From NCBI GenBank assembly GCA_002633005.1, contig NMRA01000082.1:938716-1002715 (forward strand): a stretch of DNA of 64,000 nucleotides. The letters are read 5' to 3'. The notes beneath the pieces are model-generated. The model was given only the letters and a program-made list of their open reading frames with translations. It had not been told where the DNA came from and did no database searches. Source of the DNA: Phoronis australis. Its lineage: Eukaryota; Phoronida; Phoronidae. This document shows, piece by piece, positions 12,578 to 23,111 of this stretch (positions within the stretch are counted from its first letter, which is position 1; each line of letters opens with the position of its first letter). Both the position numbers and the translations under genes were made by a program.

Positions 12578-13211
12578 NNNNNNNNNNNNNNNNNNNNNNN
12601 NNNNNNNNNNNNNNNNNNNNNNNNNNNNNNNNNNNNNNNNNNNNNNNNNNNNNNNNNNNNNNNNNNNNNNNNNNNNNNNNNNNNNNNNNNNNNNNNNNNN
12701 NNNNNNNNNNNNNNNNNNNNNNNNNNNNNNNNNNNNNNNNNNNNNNNNNNNNNNNNNNNNNNNNNNNNNNNNNNNNNNNNNNNNNNNNNNNNNNNNNNNN
12801 NNNNNNNNNNNNNNNNNNNNNNNNNNNNNNNNNNNNNNNNNNNNNNNNNNNNNNNNNNNNNNNNNNNNNNNNNNNNNNNNNNNNNNNNNNNNNNNNNNNN
12901 NNNNNNNNNNNNNNNNNNNNNNNNNNNNNNNNNNNNNNNNNNNNNNNNNNNNNNNNNNNNNNNNNNNNNNNNNNNNNNNNNNNNNNNNNNNNNNNNNNNN
13001 NNNNNNNNNNNNNNNNNNNNNNNNNNNNNNNNNNNNNNNNNNNNNNNNNNNNNNNNNNNNNNNNNNNNNNNNNNNNNNNNNNNNNNNNNNNNNNNNNNNN
13101 NNNNNNNNNNNNNNNNNNNNNNNNNNNNNNNNNNNNNNNNNNNNNNNNNNNNNNNNNNNNNNNNNNNNNNNNNNNNNNNNNNNNNNNNNNNNNNNNNNNN
13201 NNNNNNNNNNN
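12578..13211. other. Assembly gap (634 N)
   Basis: An unbroken run of N. The sequence right of the gap (13212-14757) repeats the sequence left of it (11051-12596 equivalent) at a constant offset of 2161 bases. The gap therefore sits inside a tandem duplication or a pair of unmerged haplotypes. Confidence 0.99.
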
Positions 13212-14281
13212 CAACTACGTTATGCTCACCATCGGTTGTCAATATGGATTCAGACATCGTCTTGTCAACGGTGTCCCAGATAAAGCCATTCTTCAAAAAT
13301 AACGGTTTCAGTAGTACGACGACCATAGCTGGCAACCGCAACATCTCTTTTTTGTTGTCATGAGTTGCCCTGTGTTCCTTGTGAAAACCCAGTTTCGGTA
13401 AGAATTCTTCCAGTAGGCCACGGATACCCTGATTGTACTGTCTGCCTTAGTGTCATCTGCGCTTATGGCCGTCTGAGATTTGCACATTGTAGTCATTGTT
13501 TGGGTTTTTTATCACTTCTACGCCTTGTCTTGCGGGTCTGCCAGGTCTTCCAACTGTCCCAACTACTGCATTATCACTGAACCAGTTCTCACCAGATGTG
13601 TCATTCCTTGTCATTGAGTGACTTAATATTCTTGGTTCTCAGATTTGTTTCTCCAATGTTCAAAAATACTATATGCACAAGTCGAACCATGTTTCTGAAG
13701 TACTCGAGATCTTGGCGTCGTCTTTTACCAAAATGGCCCAATCCAAGTCCTAATGAGGTGTTAAATCTCCCTTCGCTAAAGGTCCTATAATGACAATGGC
13801 GGCGTATTCCTGGCGGGTGGGACTAATATCTCATTTTGCATTTTGAAGAAGATCTTTGTGAAATATCCTCAAGTTGGTATTCAGATCTTCGAAAGCATGC
13901 CTTGTTTACTTAACAAACTCCTTTTCTACCATCACTCTTTCACTATTTTCTATTTCTAAGTTCAGTATATGAGCCAACGCGGCCACTAGGCCTATCCGAT
14001 TTGCCTTAGGAGCAGCATTTTTCCTTATGCGTTATAAGTTTTCTTTTATTTCACATCTGAATTCCTTTGAATTTTTTATTTGATATTGACACGATGCAGT
14101 ACAATACTCGTTCATCTTGTTCCATTGGTGCTTCAAGCTTTACAATCATTTCAGTTTCGTTATATGACATTAATGCGACGTTGTATAACGCCGAGACCGT
14201 AACAAAATACTGTGCACTCTCTTGCAATAAACCTCGTCTCTTGCAATGGTTACGCGTTTTTGAACTGAAGGACTTCACCAA
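13212..14281 (-). pseudogene. Broken nucleotidyltransferase-like gene, copy 2 (truncated by gap)
   Basis: This is a near-identical copy of 11051-12120 at offset 2161, with only scattered single-base differences. It carries the same stop after the TPH motif and the same frameshift before the EYFRNMVRL segment, so the damage predates the duplication. The tetratricopeptide-like part would fall in the gap. It may be a haplotype copy instead of a second locus. Confidence 0.5.
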
Positions 14282-14687
14282 ATACTCTTTTACTGAATAA
14301 TTATGTGTATAACAGATGGTGTTTCATGTACCGATACGCCATGTGGTTATTCTACTCATACTCAGCGTGCTCATGAATTCTATATCTTGTCAAATTGCTT
14401 AGCAGAAGCTATTGGTAAGAGTTCTTATAGGGGTGATACGAGTTCAGTGCATCGTCAATCTGATTTTGACTTTGACTTGTACACAAGTAAGCGAAATCTT
14501 TTGGGTTCATGACGCAATGCAGGTAAACCAAGTTTTGGTCCCTTATGACTTTCACTACATAGATTTAAAGCTCAATTTAAATCATTCTATTCCATATAAA
14601 TAATCATTGGCTAAAAACTTGCTGGTCTTGAAAGTAAGGTACTCTCTCTGAAAAGAAGTCAAGTATGTGGAAAGTAGTGGGGTTTCT

Positions 14688-14757
14688 CATGGGCGGCGCA
14701 GCACTGAAATAAGTGGGGGGCTACAGCCCCCCAGTCCCCTGTGGTGCGCCACCCATG
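14688..14757 (+). repeat. Foldback element, family 2, complete copy
   Basis: The ends CATGGGCGGCGCA and TGCGCCACCCATG are imperfect reverse complements, and the centre is itself a GGGGGGCT/AGCCCCCC hairpin. An inverted relative lies at 27422-27503 and a truncated one at 12527-12577. It has no coding capacity. Confidence 0.6.
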
Positions 14758-14772
14758 AATTTTCTTTTCCAG

Positions 14773-14918
14773 TGGGGTTAACAGGGTCACTGGTGATAAT
14801 AATATTATTAGTAAACATATTTATCGTAATTAATCTTGCTCGGGGCATGCGACAAGCCATGTTGCAGAGTAATGCTAAAAATACACTGAGAAAAAACTTA
14901 GGTCTTGTAGACGACTAG
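14773..14918 (+). CDS. Possible terminal exon of a membrane protein (orphan)
   Basis: After a pyrimidine tract ending TTTTCCAG, an open frame starts in phase 1 or its equivalent and runs to TAG at 14916-14918. It encodes a hydrophobic stretch (SLVIIILLVNIFIVINLA) followed by a basic, polar tail beginning RGMRQAMLQ. That is the layout of a single transmembrane helix with a short cytosolic tail. No upstream partner exon was found, and the hydrophobic run is partly ATA/TTA low-complexity, so it may be fortuitous. Confidence 0.25.
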
Positions 14919-15757
14919 GTAGGTGGCTGAATGAACTAGACCATGCCACACTGAACAAAGGAAATGTGTGTGACCAATCAGGTGTCGCGTAGAAAGGTGT
15001 GTGAATACAACAGTAGAACCCGGATGATATGAATAGAAATGAGTAATGTAAAATAAACCCTAAGGGTTGATATAAAAATATAAATGAGAAATGTGAAAAC
15101 AATGACTAGTTTAAATTTAACTTTCAATTGTGTTCACAATCACAATTCACAATTTGCCTATAACTTCAATGATCCACTCCTTAACGTTATGTAGGACCTT
15201 ACTGAGAAAAGTCAATTCAAAGTCAGATACCAGAAAAGCTAGTCTGTGTCAACTTGTAAAAGTGTATGTTTTCTGAAATAAGAATTGTCGGGTATTATAA
15301 AAATATGCTTGATGCTTACGTGTCGTTGTAACTATGAACGCGACACCTATCGGCGAGGTAATATGGACCGTATGCGAGGTGATGTGGATATAGACCGATT
15401 AAGACGGTAAAAAATACTCATTAAGTCGGGTGGCATTCTCCTTTAAATCCATTATCTGTAGCTCACAAACTTGCAGTAGTTGTGATTGTAGTTGTAATAA
15501 TTTGAAGTTACAAAAATGGATACTAAAATGAATGAAATAAATCATTGTTATTATCACTGTTGTTGTTGTTATTGTTATTACTGTTTTATATGCTTAAATA
15601 GGCGCTTTTATTAAAATTAAATTCAATGCATTTCACACACTGAAATAGTATCCGACTCTTTCGATCTCTGATGTACAGAAAGTTATGGAGTTCACACGCA
15701 CGCCAGACTTATATGTAACCAGGGCTGTGTTGGGTCACGAGATCATCACCTCACTGA
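14919..15757. other. Noncoding, nothing recognised
   Basis: AT-rich sequence with a short TTG/TTA microsatellite near 15545-15585. I see no splice-supported exon or RNA gene. Confidence 0.4.
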
Positions 15758-18626
15758 TGGATGAGTAAACATTCTCAGTACTGGTTACGGTCAGATTAAT
15801 TTGCATTGCCAAACGAGTGTTTTAGTCTGATCATAAAGAACTCCTCAGGCGGACAAAGGTCAATAAATCTACTTCCAACCCCTCCACAAAAGGGATTTTG
15901 TTACGGCAGACTGATCTGTGAGGACACACTCTTCCTGTCAGAAATTGCCATGGTTAGTCGAGTCGATTGGTCGCATGGGCATGAGTTCCGAATCCACACA
16001 CAGATACTACAACAACTAATTGTGAAACCGAAAAAATGACATGAACATTTCCTATTTGGCTCACACGCAGACTATATTTCATTCTACGTACATAGTTACC
16101 AAAAGTGCACTAGACTTTCCCATAATACTGTCGCATTCTAATGCCGCGTCTATATCCCACAAGGCCTTGCTTCAGCAAAGGGTGTTAGATCCAAGGCCAC
16201 GGTTTAAGTCTTTGTAGCTCGGCCGAAAATGAAGAAAATGGGATGGGTCGGGTTTGACGTTAGTGTAGTTTGTGGACTAAATGAAAGTGATTGCCACGAA
16301 TGGTTTTCAGTAGCTCATTGAAGTTGTTTTGAGTAAACTGAGTCTAGAAAATTGGCCTCGGCTCTTGTCTACTTGGATACGGAAGTGCCGCCATTTTGAG
16401 TGCACATTCCTTTTCAGTGCTGAATTCTTGGTTCGAGGCCAGGTGCCGTTCAGAAAAATGGAAATTGTCAAAAATCTGGTTGGTAATGACATATTTTAAT
16501 CCAAATTTCTGGAATTTACAGTGAAAGAGTAGTCGCATTACGTTTAAAATAAGAATTTAATTTTTAAACCTTTATTAGCCATGTAACGAAACACGTTGCA
16601 TAAACACTAATCAATGTAAATGAATATAAAGCATACTTTAAACATAAATGAATCCCACTCCGCATTCACTCTCATCCCTTGCGAGCGAATTGCGTAGCAC
16701 AACTTTATTAGAAATTAGTTTTAAAAACGAAAGTTGTCCGCTTGCGCGTCAATTGTTAATTTTAACACTTCGTTGATAAAACATCAATCTTAAAGCGGCT
16801 ATTGGCCGTTATTAAATTGTTCCCTCGTCAAATTCGAGGTGTTTTCAAGGCTTCGAAAGAACCAAACGTTTGGTGATTGAGATCCAGTCAGGGCCTGGTG
16901 CATCTACACCTAATCTTTGCTACTGGAAATCGAACTGGGGAATTATTTTTGACATTCTCCGTTCCATTTTTGGGCTAGGTTACATCATGGTTTACTGACG
17001 ATTTTCTGTTCCTAGTTTGAACTTGTTGACACTAGAATTAATTGAAAGCTGTAGGTTCGAGTTTGTAGGTTGATAGAAGGGGTCATCCAGTGAGAACTAG
17101 AGTAGACAGTCGTCCGTCTAAACCGTAATATATTCTAGCACAAAATAATTGAAGCATGTCTTAGACGATTTCGTACAAAAATAGAACGGAAAATGACAAA
17201 AATAATTTTGAGCTTAATTTCTTGTTCAAAAATCAGACGCCATGATAAGGCTCCGACATTGGCTTGTCAATGCGTGTCATTTTATGCGCCGAGCCTGGTC
17301 TCAGTGAACGATATACTGGTGTTCGCAAACTCAAAGTAAGGAACAAGTTGACACCAATTTTATAGCGGCAAGCGGTCCAAATCAAAAGTTCGATTCTTGT
17401 ACGATTTATAGACCCTTTGATTAAAGAGGTAAACGTGAAAACTTCAGTTGATAAACCTTCGTTTCAGTTAAGGTGTATTTGATTGATTGACACTGCGTAG
17501 GTACAGGCTGTTGAGTGCAAATTAGGTTTCTAGGTTTACATCAGCAAGTTGATGACATATTGTTAGGGTTACATTTTAACCCAAATTCACTGAATAGCTG
17601 AACATATTATGCACTAGCTGGAATTTACTGGACCCAAAAAGTGATTTGCCAAACGAAATCCTAGACGCTGCCTGCAGATCACCCAATCCGAATTTACCAA
17701 TGGTTGGCGGCGTTACTTCCTGTACCATTTTTGAGCTTGGCCCATTCGTTTGATCTTTTTCTGTAACTGCAACACGCCGTAAAGCAACGCTTCAGCTGTT
17801 GGCGGACAACCTGGAAATCAAAAACTGTACACTAAACTCTAAATACAATTCCCAAGTGCCTGGCACTATCACTGTCGACAGTATCGAGTGCCATGCCACT
17901 ACCACTACTACTACTGCTACTGCTACTGCAACTACTGCTGCAGCTATTATACCCGACTGTTAGTAACAGTGGCTCTCTTACCGCAGATATACGTACTAAT
18001 ATACCAGCTGATACTTACGACTACTGCTACAACTACAAGAACTACTACTACTACTACTATTACTATTACTACTGCTATTTCAGGCACCACAATCGCAATG
18101 GTAGCATATAGTATAAGTGATTATATTAATTGCGGTAGTAGCAGTAGCAGTACTGGTAGGGTAACAACAATAGCAATCATGGAAGTAGCGTTACTATACT
18201 AGTTGTAGGCTAGTATGTTACGGTAGAGGTAGCGGTTGAACACTAGAGCTAGTTGTAGTTTAAGACTGAATTTATACTAACCATACTTCTAGTAGACACG
18301 TGTCAATTAGAAGAAATAGTCCATAGGAATAACATCCCGACTACTTCAACTATCGATCTCTACTCGATCGGTGAACCACTTCTACTCACCTGGTACACTA
18401 TCAGTCTACGGGTTCGAGTCGGTCTACACCACGTACTACTGAGTAACTGTAACGGTAGTACCCCCCGCTGTTAGCAGTGACTAACCCAAATATCAATATA
18501 CTCACCTCGGCACATAAATATCCACGGGTATGAGTCGGTCTACACCCCGTACTACTGAGTAACTGTAATGGGAGTACCTCCCGACGTTAGCAGCGACCAA
18601 CCCAAATATTAATATACTCACCTGGT
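15758..18626 (+). repeat. Large duplicated segment, copy A
   Basis: From TGGATGAGTAAACATTCTC onward this segment matches 19138-22044 (copy B) through its whole length, with small indels. Its right part (17561-18626) appears base-for-base identical to 22046-23111 (copy C) at a constant offset of 4485. It contains a trinucleotide tract (ACT/CTA/CTG) at about 17893-18065, and its right end holds decayed NDUFS7 exon copies. Open frames over the trinucleotide tract are low-complexity and are not accepted as genes. Confidence 0.85.
18390..18621 (-). pseudogene. Two decayed copies of the NDUFS7 exon 5 3' end (segment A)
   Basis: On the minus strand, two 116-bp units each carry remnants of the exon 5 protein ([13 protein letters not shown] in one) and each ends at a GTGAGT donor-like site (reverse complements at 18500-18505 and 18384-18389). 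They are the same sequence as 22875-23106. The intact exon that follows in segment C is missing here, because the sequence breaks at the N at 18627. Confidence 0.8.
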
Positions 18627-18627
18627 N
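18627..18627. other. Single-N contig join
   Basis: One N separates segment A from unrelated sequence. Up to this base, segment A matches segment C (…ACTCACCTGGT). Beyond it C continues into an intact NDUFS7 exon and A does not. The N therefore marks an assembly junction, not an ambiguous base. Confidence 0.8.
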
Positions 18628-18628
18628 A

Positions 18629-18763
18629 CAAACACCCTGTTATGAACAAAAATTTTCCCATGAGTTCCTGAAGAAAGCCAAAAGTGCAACATATTTAGGA
18701 CTACAGGGATCAAGTGTTGGTGACTCTAATGCCATGTCACCATCTTTGAGAGGGCTTGACTAA
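18629..18763 (+). CDS. Possible 3'-terminal exon fragment of an unidentified gene
   Basis: Directly after the single N, a frame of 44 codons is open from its left edge to TAA at 18761-18763. It encodes a polar, Ser/Lys-rich tail containing HEFLKKAKSATYLGLQG and ending SPSLRGLD. A poly-A signal AATAAA lies at 18894-18899, 131 bp past the stop, as expected for a 3' end. The left part is lost at the contig join. I do not recognise the protein, and a chance open frame is possible. Confidence 0.35.
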   Translation, partial: QTPCYEQKFSHEFLKKAKSATYLGLQGSSVGDSNAMSPSLRGLD

Positions 18764-19137
18764 CTTTATCAGAACTTTGATTGATCTGATGATGTCTAAG
18801 GAACAAAACCATAGACTATTGTTTTAAGTGATATGCTTGAATATTTTATATTCCTAGAAGACTGTCACAAAAACATGTTTTTGTGAATTGCAAAATAAAC
18901 CATATTTTCTGTCAATATGAGTATTGTATTTCATTTTCAGGATGATACTTAACTTTACAATAATATTGTATGCTTCCTATCGAACGTGATCGTTTACACT
19001 TGCCTTGCCCATGCCCTAAAAATGTACGCAACAATCACACCCCTACATCGGCATGGAATGTTCTGTATTTGGCTAAAAAAATCTGTATTTTTGTGTCAAA
19101 GAGTCTGTATTTCAATCAAAAGGGGGTGGCAGCTCTG
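18764..19137 (+). other. Putative 3' UTR and single-copy spacer
   Basis: It contains the AATAAA at 18894-18899, which fits the terminal exon before it. After that it is unremarkable sequence up to the start of duplicated segment B. No other feature was seen. Confidence 0.35.
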
Positions 19138-21437
19138 TGGATGAGTAAACATTCTCTGTACTGGTTACGGTCAGATTAATTTGCATTGCCAAACGAGTGT
19201 TTTAGTCTGATCATAAAGAACTCCTCAGGCGGACAAAGGTCAATAAACCTACTTCCAACCGTCCACAAAAGGGATTTTGTTACGGCAGACTGATCTGTGA
19301 GGACACACTCTTCCTGTCAGAAATTACCATGGTTAGTCGAGTCGATTGGTCGCATGGGCATGAGTTCCGAATCCACACATAGATACTACAACAACTAATT
19401 GTGAAACCGAAAAAAGGACATGAACATTTCCTATTTGGCTCACACGCAGACTGTATTTCATTCTACGTACATAGTTACCAAAAGTGCACTAGACTTTCCC
19501 ATAATACTGTCGCATTCTAATGCCGCGTCTATATCCCACAAGGCCTTGCTTCAGCAAAGGGTGTTAGATCCAAGGCCACGGTTTAAGTCTTTGTAGCTCG
19601 GCCGAAAAGAAAATGGGATGGGTCGGGTTTGACGTTAGTGTAGTTTGTGGACTAAATGAAAGTGATTGCCACGAATGGTTTTCAGTAGCTCATTGAAGTT
19701 GTTTTGAGTAAACCGAGTCTAGAAAATTGGCCTCGGCTCTTGTCTACTCGGATACGGAAAAGCCGCCATTTTGAGTGCACATTCCTTTTCAGTGCTGAAT
19801 TCTTGGTTCGAGGCCAGGTGCCCTTCAGAAAAATGGAAATTGTCAAAAATCTGGTTGGTAAAGACATATTTTAATCCAAATTTCTGGAATTTACAGTGAA
19901 AGAGTAGTCGCATTACTTGACGTGTAAACTAAGAATATTTAAATTTTAAACCTTTATTAACCATGTAACGAAACACGTTGCATAAACACTAATCAATGTA
20001 AATGAATATAAAGCATACTTTAAACATAAATGAATCCCACTCCGCATTCACTCTCATCCCTTGCGAGCGAATTGCTTAGCACAACTTTATTAGAAATTAG
20101 TTTTATAAACGAAAGTTATCCGCTTGCGCGTCAATCGTTAATTTTAACACTTCGTTGATAAAACATCAATTTTAAAGCGGCTATTGGCCGTTATTAGATT
20201 GTTTCCTCGTCAAATTCGAGGTGTTTTCAAGGCTTCGAAAGAACCAAACGTTCGGTGATTGAGATCCAGTCAGGGCCTGGTGCATCTACACCTAATCTTT
20301 GCTACTGGAAATCGAACTGGGGAATTATTTTTGACATTCTCCGTTCCATTTTTGGGCTAGATTACATCATGGTTTACGGACGATTTTCTGTTCATAGTTT
20401 GAACTTGTTGACACGAGAATTAATTAAAAGCTGTAGGTTCGAGTTAGTAGGTTGATAGAAGGGGTCATCCAGTGAGAACTAGGAGTAGACAGTCGTCCGT
20501 CTAAACCGTAATATATTCTAGCACAAAGTAATTGAAGCATGTCTTAGACGATTTCGTACAAAAATAGAACGGAAAATGACAAAAATAATTTTGAGCTCAA
20601 TTTCTAGTTCAAAAATCAGACGCCAGGATAAGGCTCCGACACATTGGCTTGTCAATGCGTGTCATTTTATGCGCCGAGCCTGGTCTCAGTGAACGATATA
20701 CTGTCAGGTGTTCGCAAACTCAAAGTAAGGAACAAGTTGACACCAATTTTCTAGCAGCAAGCTGTCCAAATGAAAAGTTCGATTCTTGTAGGATTTATAG
20801 ACCCTTTGATTAAAGAACCTATTAAAGGTAAACGTGAAGACTTCAGTTGATAAACCTTCGTTTCAATTAAGGTTTATTTGATTGATTGACACTTCGTAGG
20901 TACAGGCTGTTGAGTGCAAATTAGGTTTCTAGATTTACTTCAGCAAGTTGATGACATAATGTTAGGGTTACATTTTAACCCAAATTCACTGAATAGCTGA
21001 ACATATTATGCACTAGCTGGAATTTATTGGACCCAAAAAGTGATTTGCCAAACGAAATCCTAGACGCTGCCTGCAGATCACCCAATCCGAATTTACCAAT
21101 GGTTGGCGGCGTTACTTTCTGTACCATTTTTGAGCTTGACCCATTCGTTTGATTTTTTTCTGTAACTGCAACACGCCGTAAAGCAACGCTTCAGCCGTTG
21201 GCGGACAACCTGGAAATCAAAAACTGTACACTAAACTCTAAATACAATTCCCAAGTGCCTGGCACTATCACTGTCGACAGTATCGAGTGCCATGCCACTA
21301 CCACTACTACTACTACTACTGGTACTGCAGGTACTATATGCACTATTAGTACTAGTGGCTCTTTTACCGCAAATATACGTAGTAATATACCACCTGATGC
21401 TGCCAGTATACTTACGACTACTTTTACAACTACAAGA

Positions 21438-21492
<55 letters not shown>

Positions 21493-22044
21493 TTACTACT
21501 GATATTTCAGGCACCACAATCGCAATGGTAGCCTATAGTAGAGGTGATTATATTAATTGCAGTACTAGTAGTAGCAGTACTGGTAGGGTAACAGCAATAG
21601 CAATCGTGGAAGTAGGGTTACTATACTAGTTGTAGGCTAGTATGTTATGGTAGAGGTAACGGTTGAACACTAGAGCTAGTTGTAGTTTAAGACTGAATTT
21701 ATACTAATCATACCTCTAGTAGACTCGTGTCAAGTAGTATTAGAAGAAATAGTCCATAGGAATAATATAAAAGAAATTGTCGAATAATAATAGTAATAGT
21801 GGTAGTCACGACAGTAGTTGTAGTAGGCCTATGTAGTAGCGGTAGAACGACTTTAGCGTGTAGTTCTACCGACTAGTGCTCTGGGCACTACAGCGGCTAC
21901 TACCACTTACTACCGCCTAGCTACTTCGATCACCACATTTTAACTGTTACAGCCTTTTAACATCCCGACTACTTCAACTATCTCCACTCCATCGGTGAAC
22001 CACTTCTACTCACCTGGTACACTATCAGTCTACGAGTTCGAGTC
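19138..22044 (+). repeat. Large duplicated segment, copy B
   Basis: A diverged copy of segment A (single-base changes every few tens of bases, small indels). It has an expanded (CTA/ACT)n tract at about 21433-21500 and about 150 bp near 21770-21950 that A lacks. It ends at the N at 22045, in the sequence that starts the decayed NDUFS7 exon array in A and C. A 143-codon frame at 21198-21629 starts with TTG, is mostly poly-Thr, and has a stop in copy A, so it is not called a gene. Confidence 0.85.
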
Positions 22045-22045
22045 N
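22045..22045. other. Single-N contig join
   Basis: One N joins the end of copy B (…TTCGAGTC) to the start of copy C (TGTTAGGGTTAC…), which corresponds to an internal position, 17561, of copy A. That is an unnatural junction, so a contig boundary is the likely explanation. Confidence 0.8.
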
Positions 22046-23111
22046 TGTTAGGGTTACATTTTAACCCAAATTCACTGAATAGCTGAACATATTATGCACT
22101 AGCTGGAATTTACTGGACCCAAAAAGTGATTTGCCAAACGAAATCCTAGACGCTGCCTGCAGATCACCCAATCCGAATTTACCAATGGTTGGCGGCGTTA
22201 CTTCCTGTACCATTTTTGAGCTTGGCCCATTCGTTTGATCTTTTTCTGTAACTGCAACACGCCGTAAAGCAACGCTTCAGCTGTTGGCGGACAACCTGGA
22301 AATCAAAAACTGTACACTAAACTCTAAATACAATTCCCAAGTGCCTGGCACTATCACTGTCGACAGTATCGAGTGCCATGCCACTACCACTACTACTACT
22401 GCTACTGCTACTGCAACTACTGCTGCAGCTATTATACCCGACTGTTAGTAACAGTGGCTCTCTTACCGCAGATATACGTACTAATATACCAGCTGATACT
22501 TACGACTACTGCTACAACTACAAGAACTACTACTACTACTACTATTACTATTACTACTGCTATTTCAGGCACCACAATCGCAATGGTAGCATATAGTATA
22601 AGTGATTATATTAATTGCGGTAGTAGCAGTAGCAGTACTGGTAGGGTAACAACAATAGCAATCATGGAAGTAGCGTTACTATACTAGTTGTAGGCTAGTA
22701 TGTTACGGTAGAGGTAGCGGTTGAACACTAGAGCTAGTTGTAGTTTAAGACTGAATTTATACTAACCATACTTCTAGTAGACACGTGTCAATTAGAAGAA
22801 ATAGTCCATAGGAATAACATCCCGACTACTTCAACTATCGATCTCTACTCGATCGGTGAACCACTTCTACTCACCTGGTACACTATCAGTCTACGGGTTC
22901 GAGTCGGTCTACACCACGTACTACTGAGTAACTGTAACGGTAGTACCCCCCGCTGTTAGCAGTGACTAACCCAAATATCAATATACTCACCTCGGCACAT
23001 AAATATCCACGGGTATGAGTCGGTCTACACCCCGTACTACTGAGTAACTGTAATGGGAGTACCTCCCGACGTTAGCAGCGACCAACCCAAATATTAATAT
23101 ACTCACCTGGT
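22046..23111 (+). repeat. Duplicated segment, copy C (appears identical to 17561-18626)
   Basis: Constant offset of 4485 with no difference that I could find by eye, including across the trinucleotide tract. Copy B, by contrast, has clear divergence from both. Such exact identity flanked by single-N joins suggests the same DNA was placed twice, not a real third copy. Copy C continues without a break into NDUFS7 exon 5, so C is the placement linked to that gene. Confidence 0.8.
22875..23106 (-). pseudogene. Two decayed tandem copies of the NDUFS7 exon 5 3' end, in intron 5
   Basis: Minus-strand units of 116 bp follow the intact exon 5 in gene order. The nearer unit (22991-23106) reads [17 protein letters not shown] where the exon has [18 protein letters not shown], so the cluster-ligand Cys is Ala. 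The farther unit (22875-22990) reads [17 protein letters not shown] and then hits a stop. Both keep a GTGAGT donor (complements at 22985-22990 and 22869-22874) but lack the first part of the exon and its acceptor. They are therefore exon-end plus donor duplications and should not be spliced in. Confidence 0.85.

Noticed and set aside
17888-18202. 104-codon frame rich in Tyr/Cys/Thr (also at 22373-22687)
   Set aside because: Produced by the ACT/CTA/CTG repeat; no splice context or conservation with copy B.
21198-21629. 143-codon Thr-rich frame in duplicated segment B
   Set aside because: No ATG start, mostly a trinucleotide microsatellite, and the matching frame in segment A has a stop.
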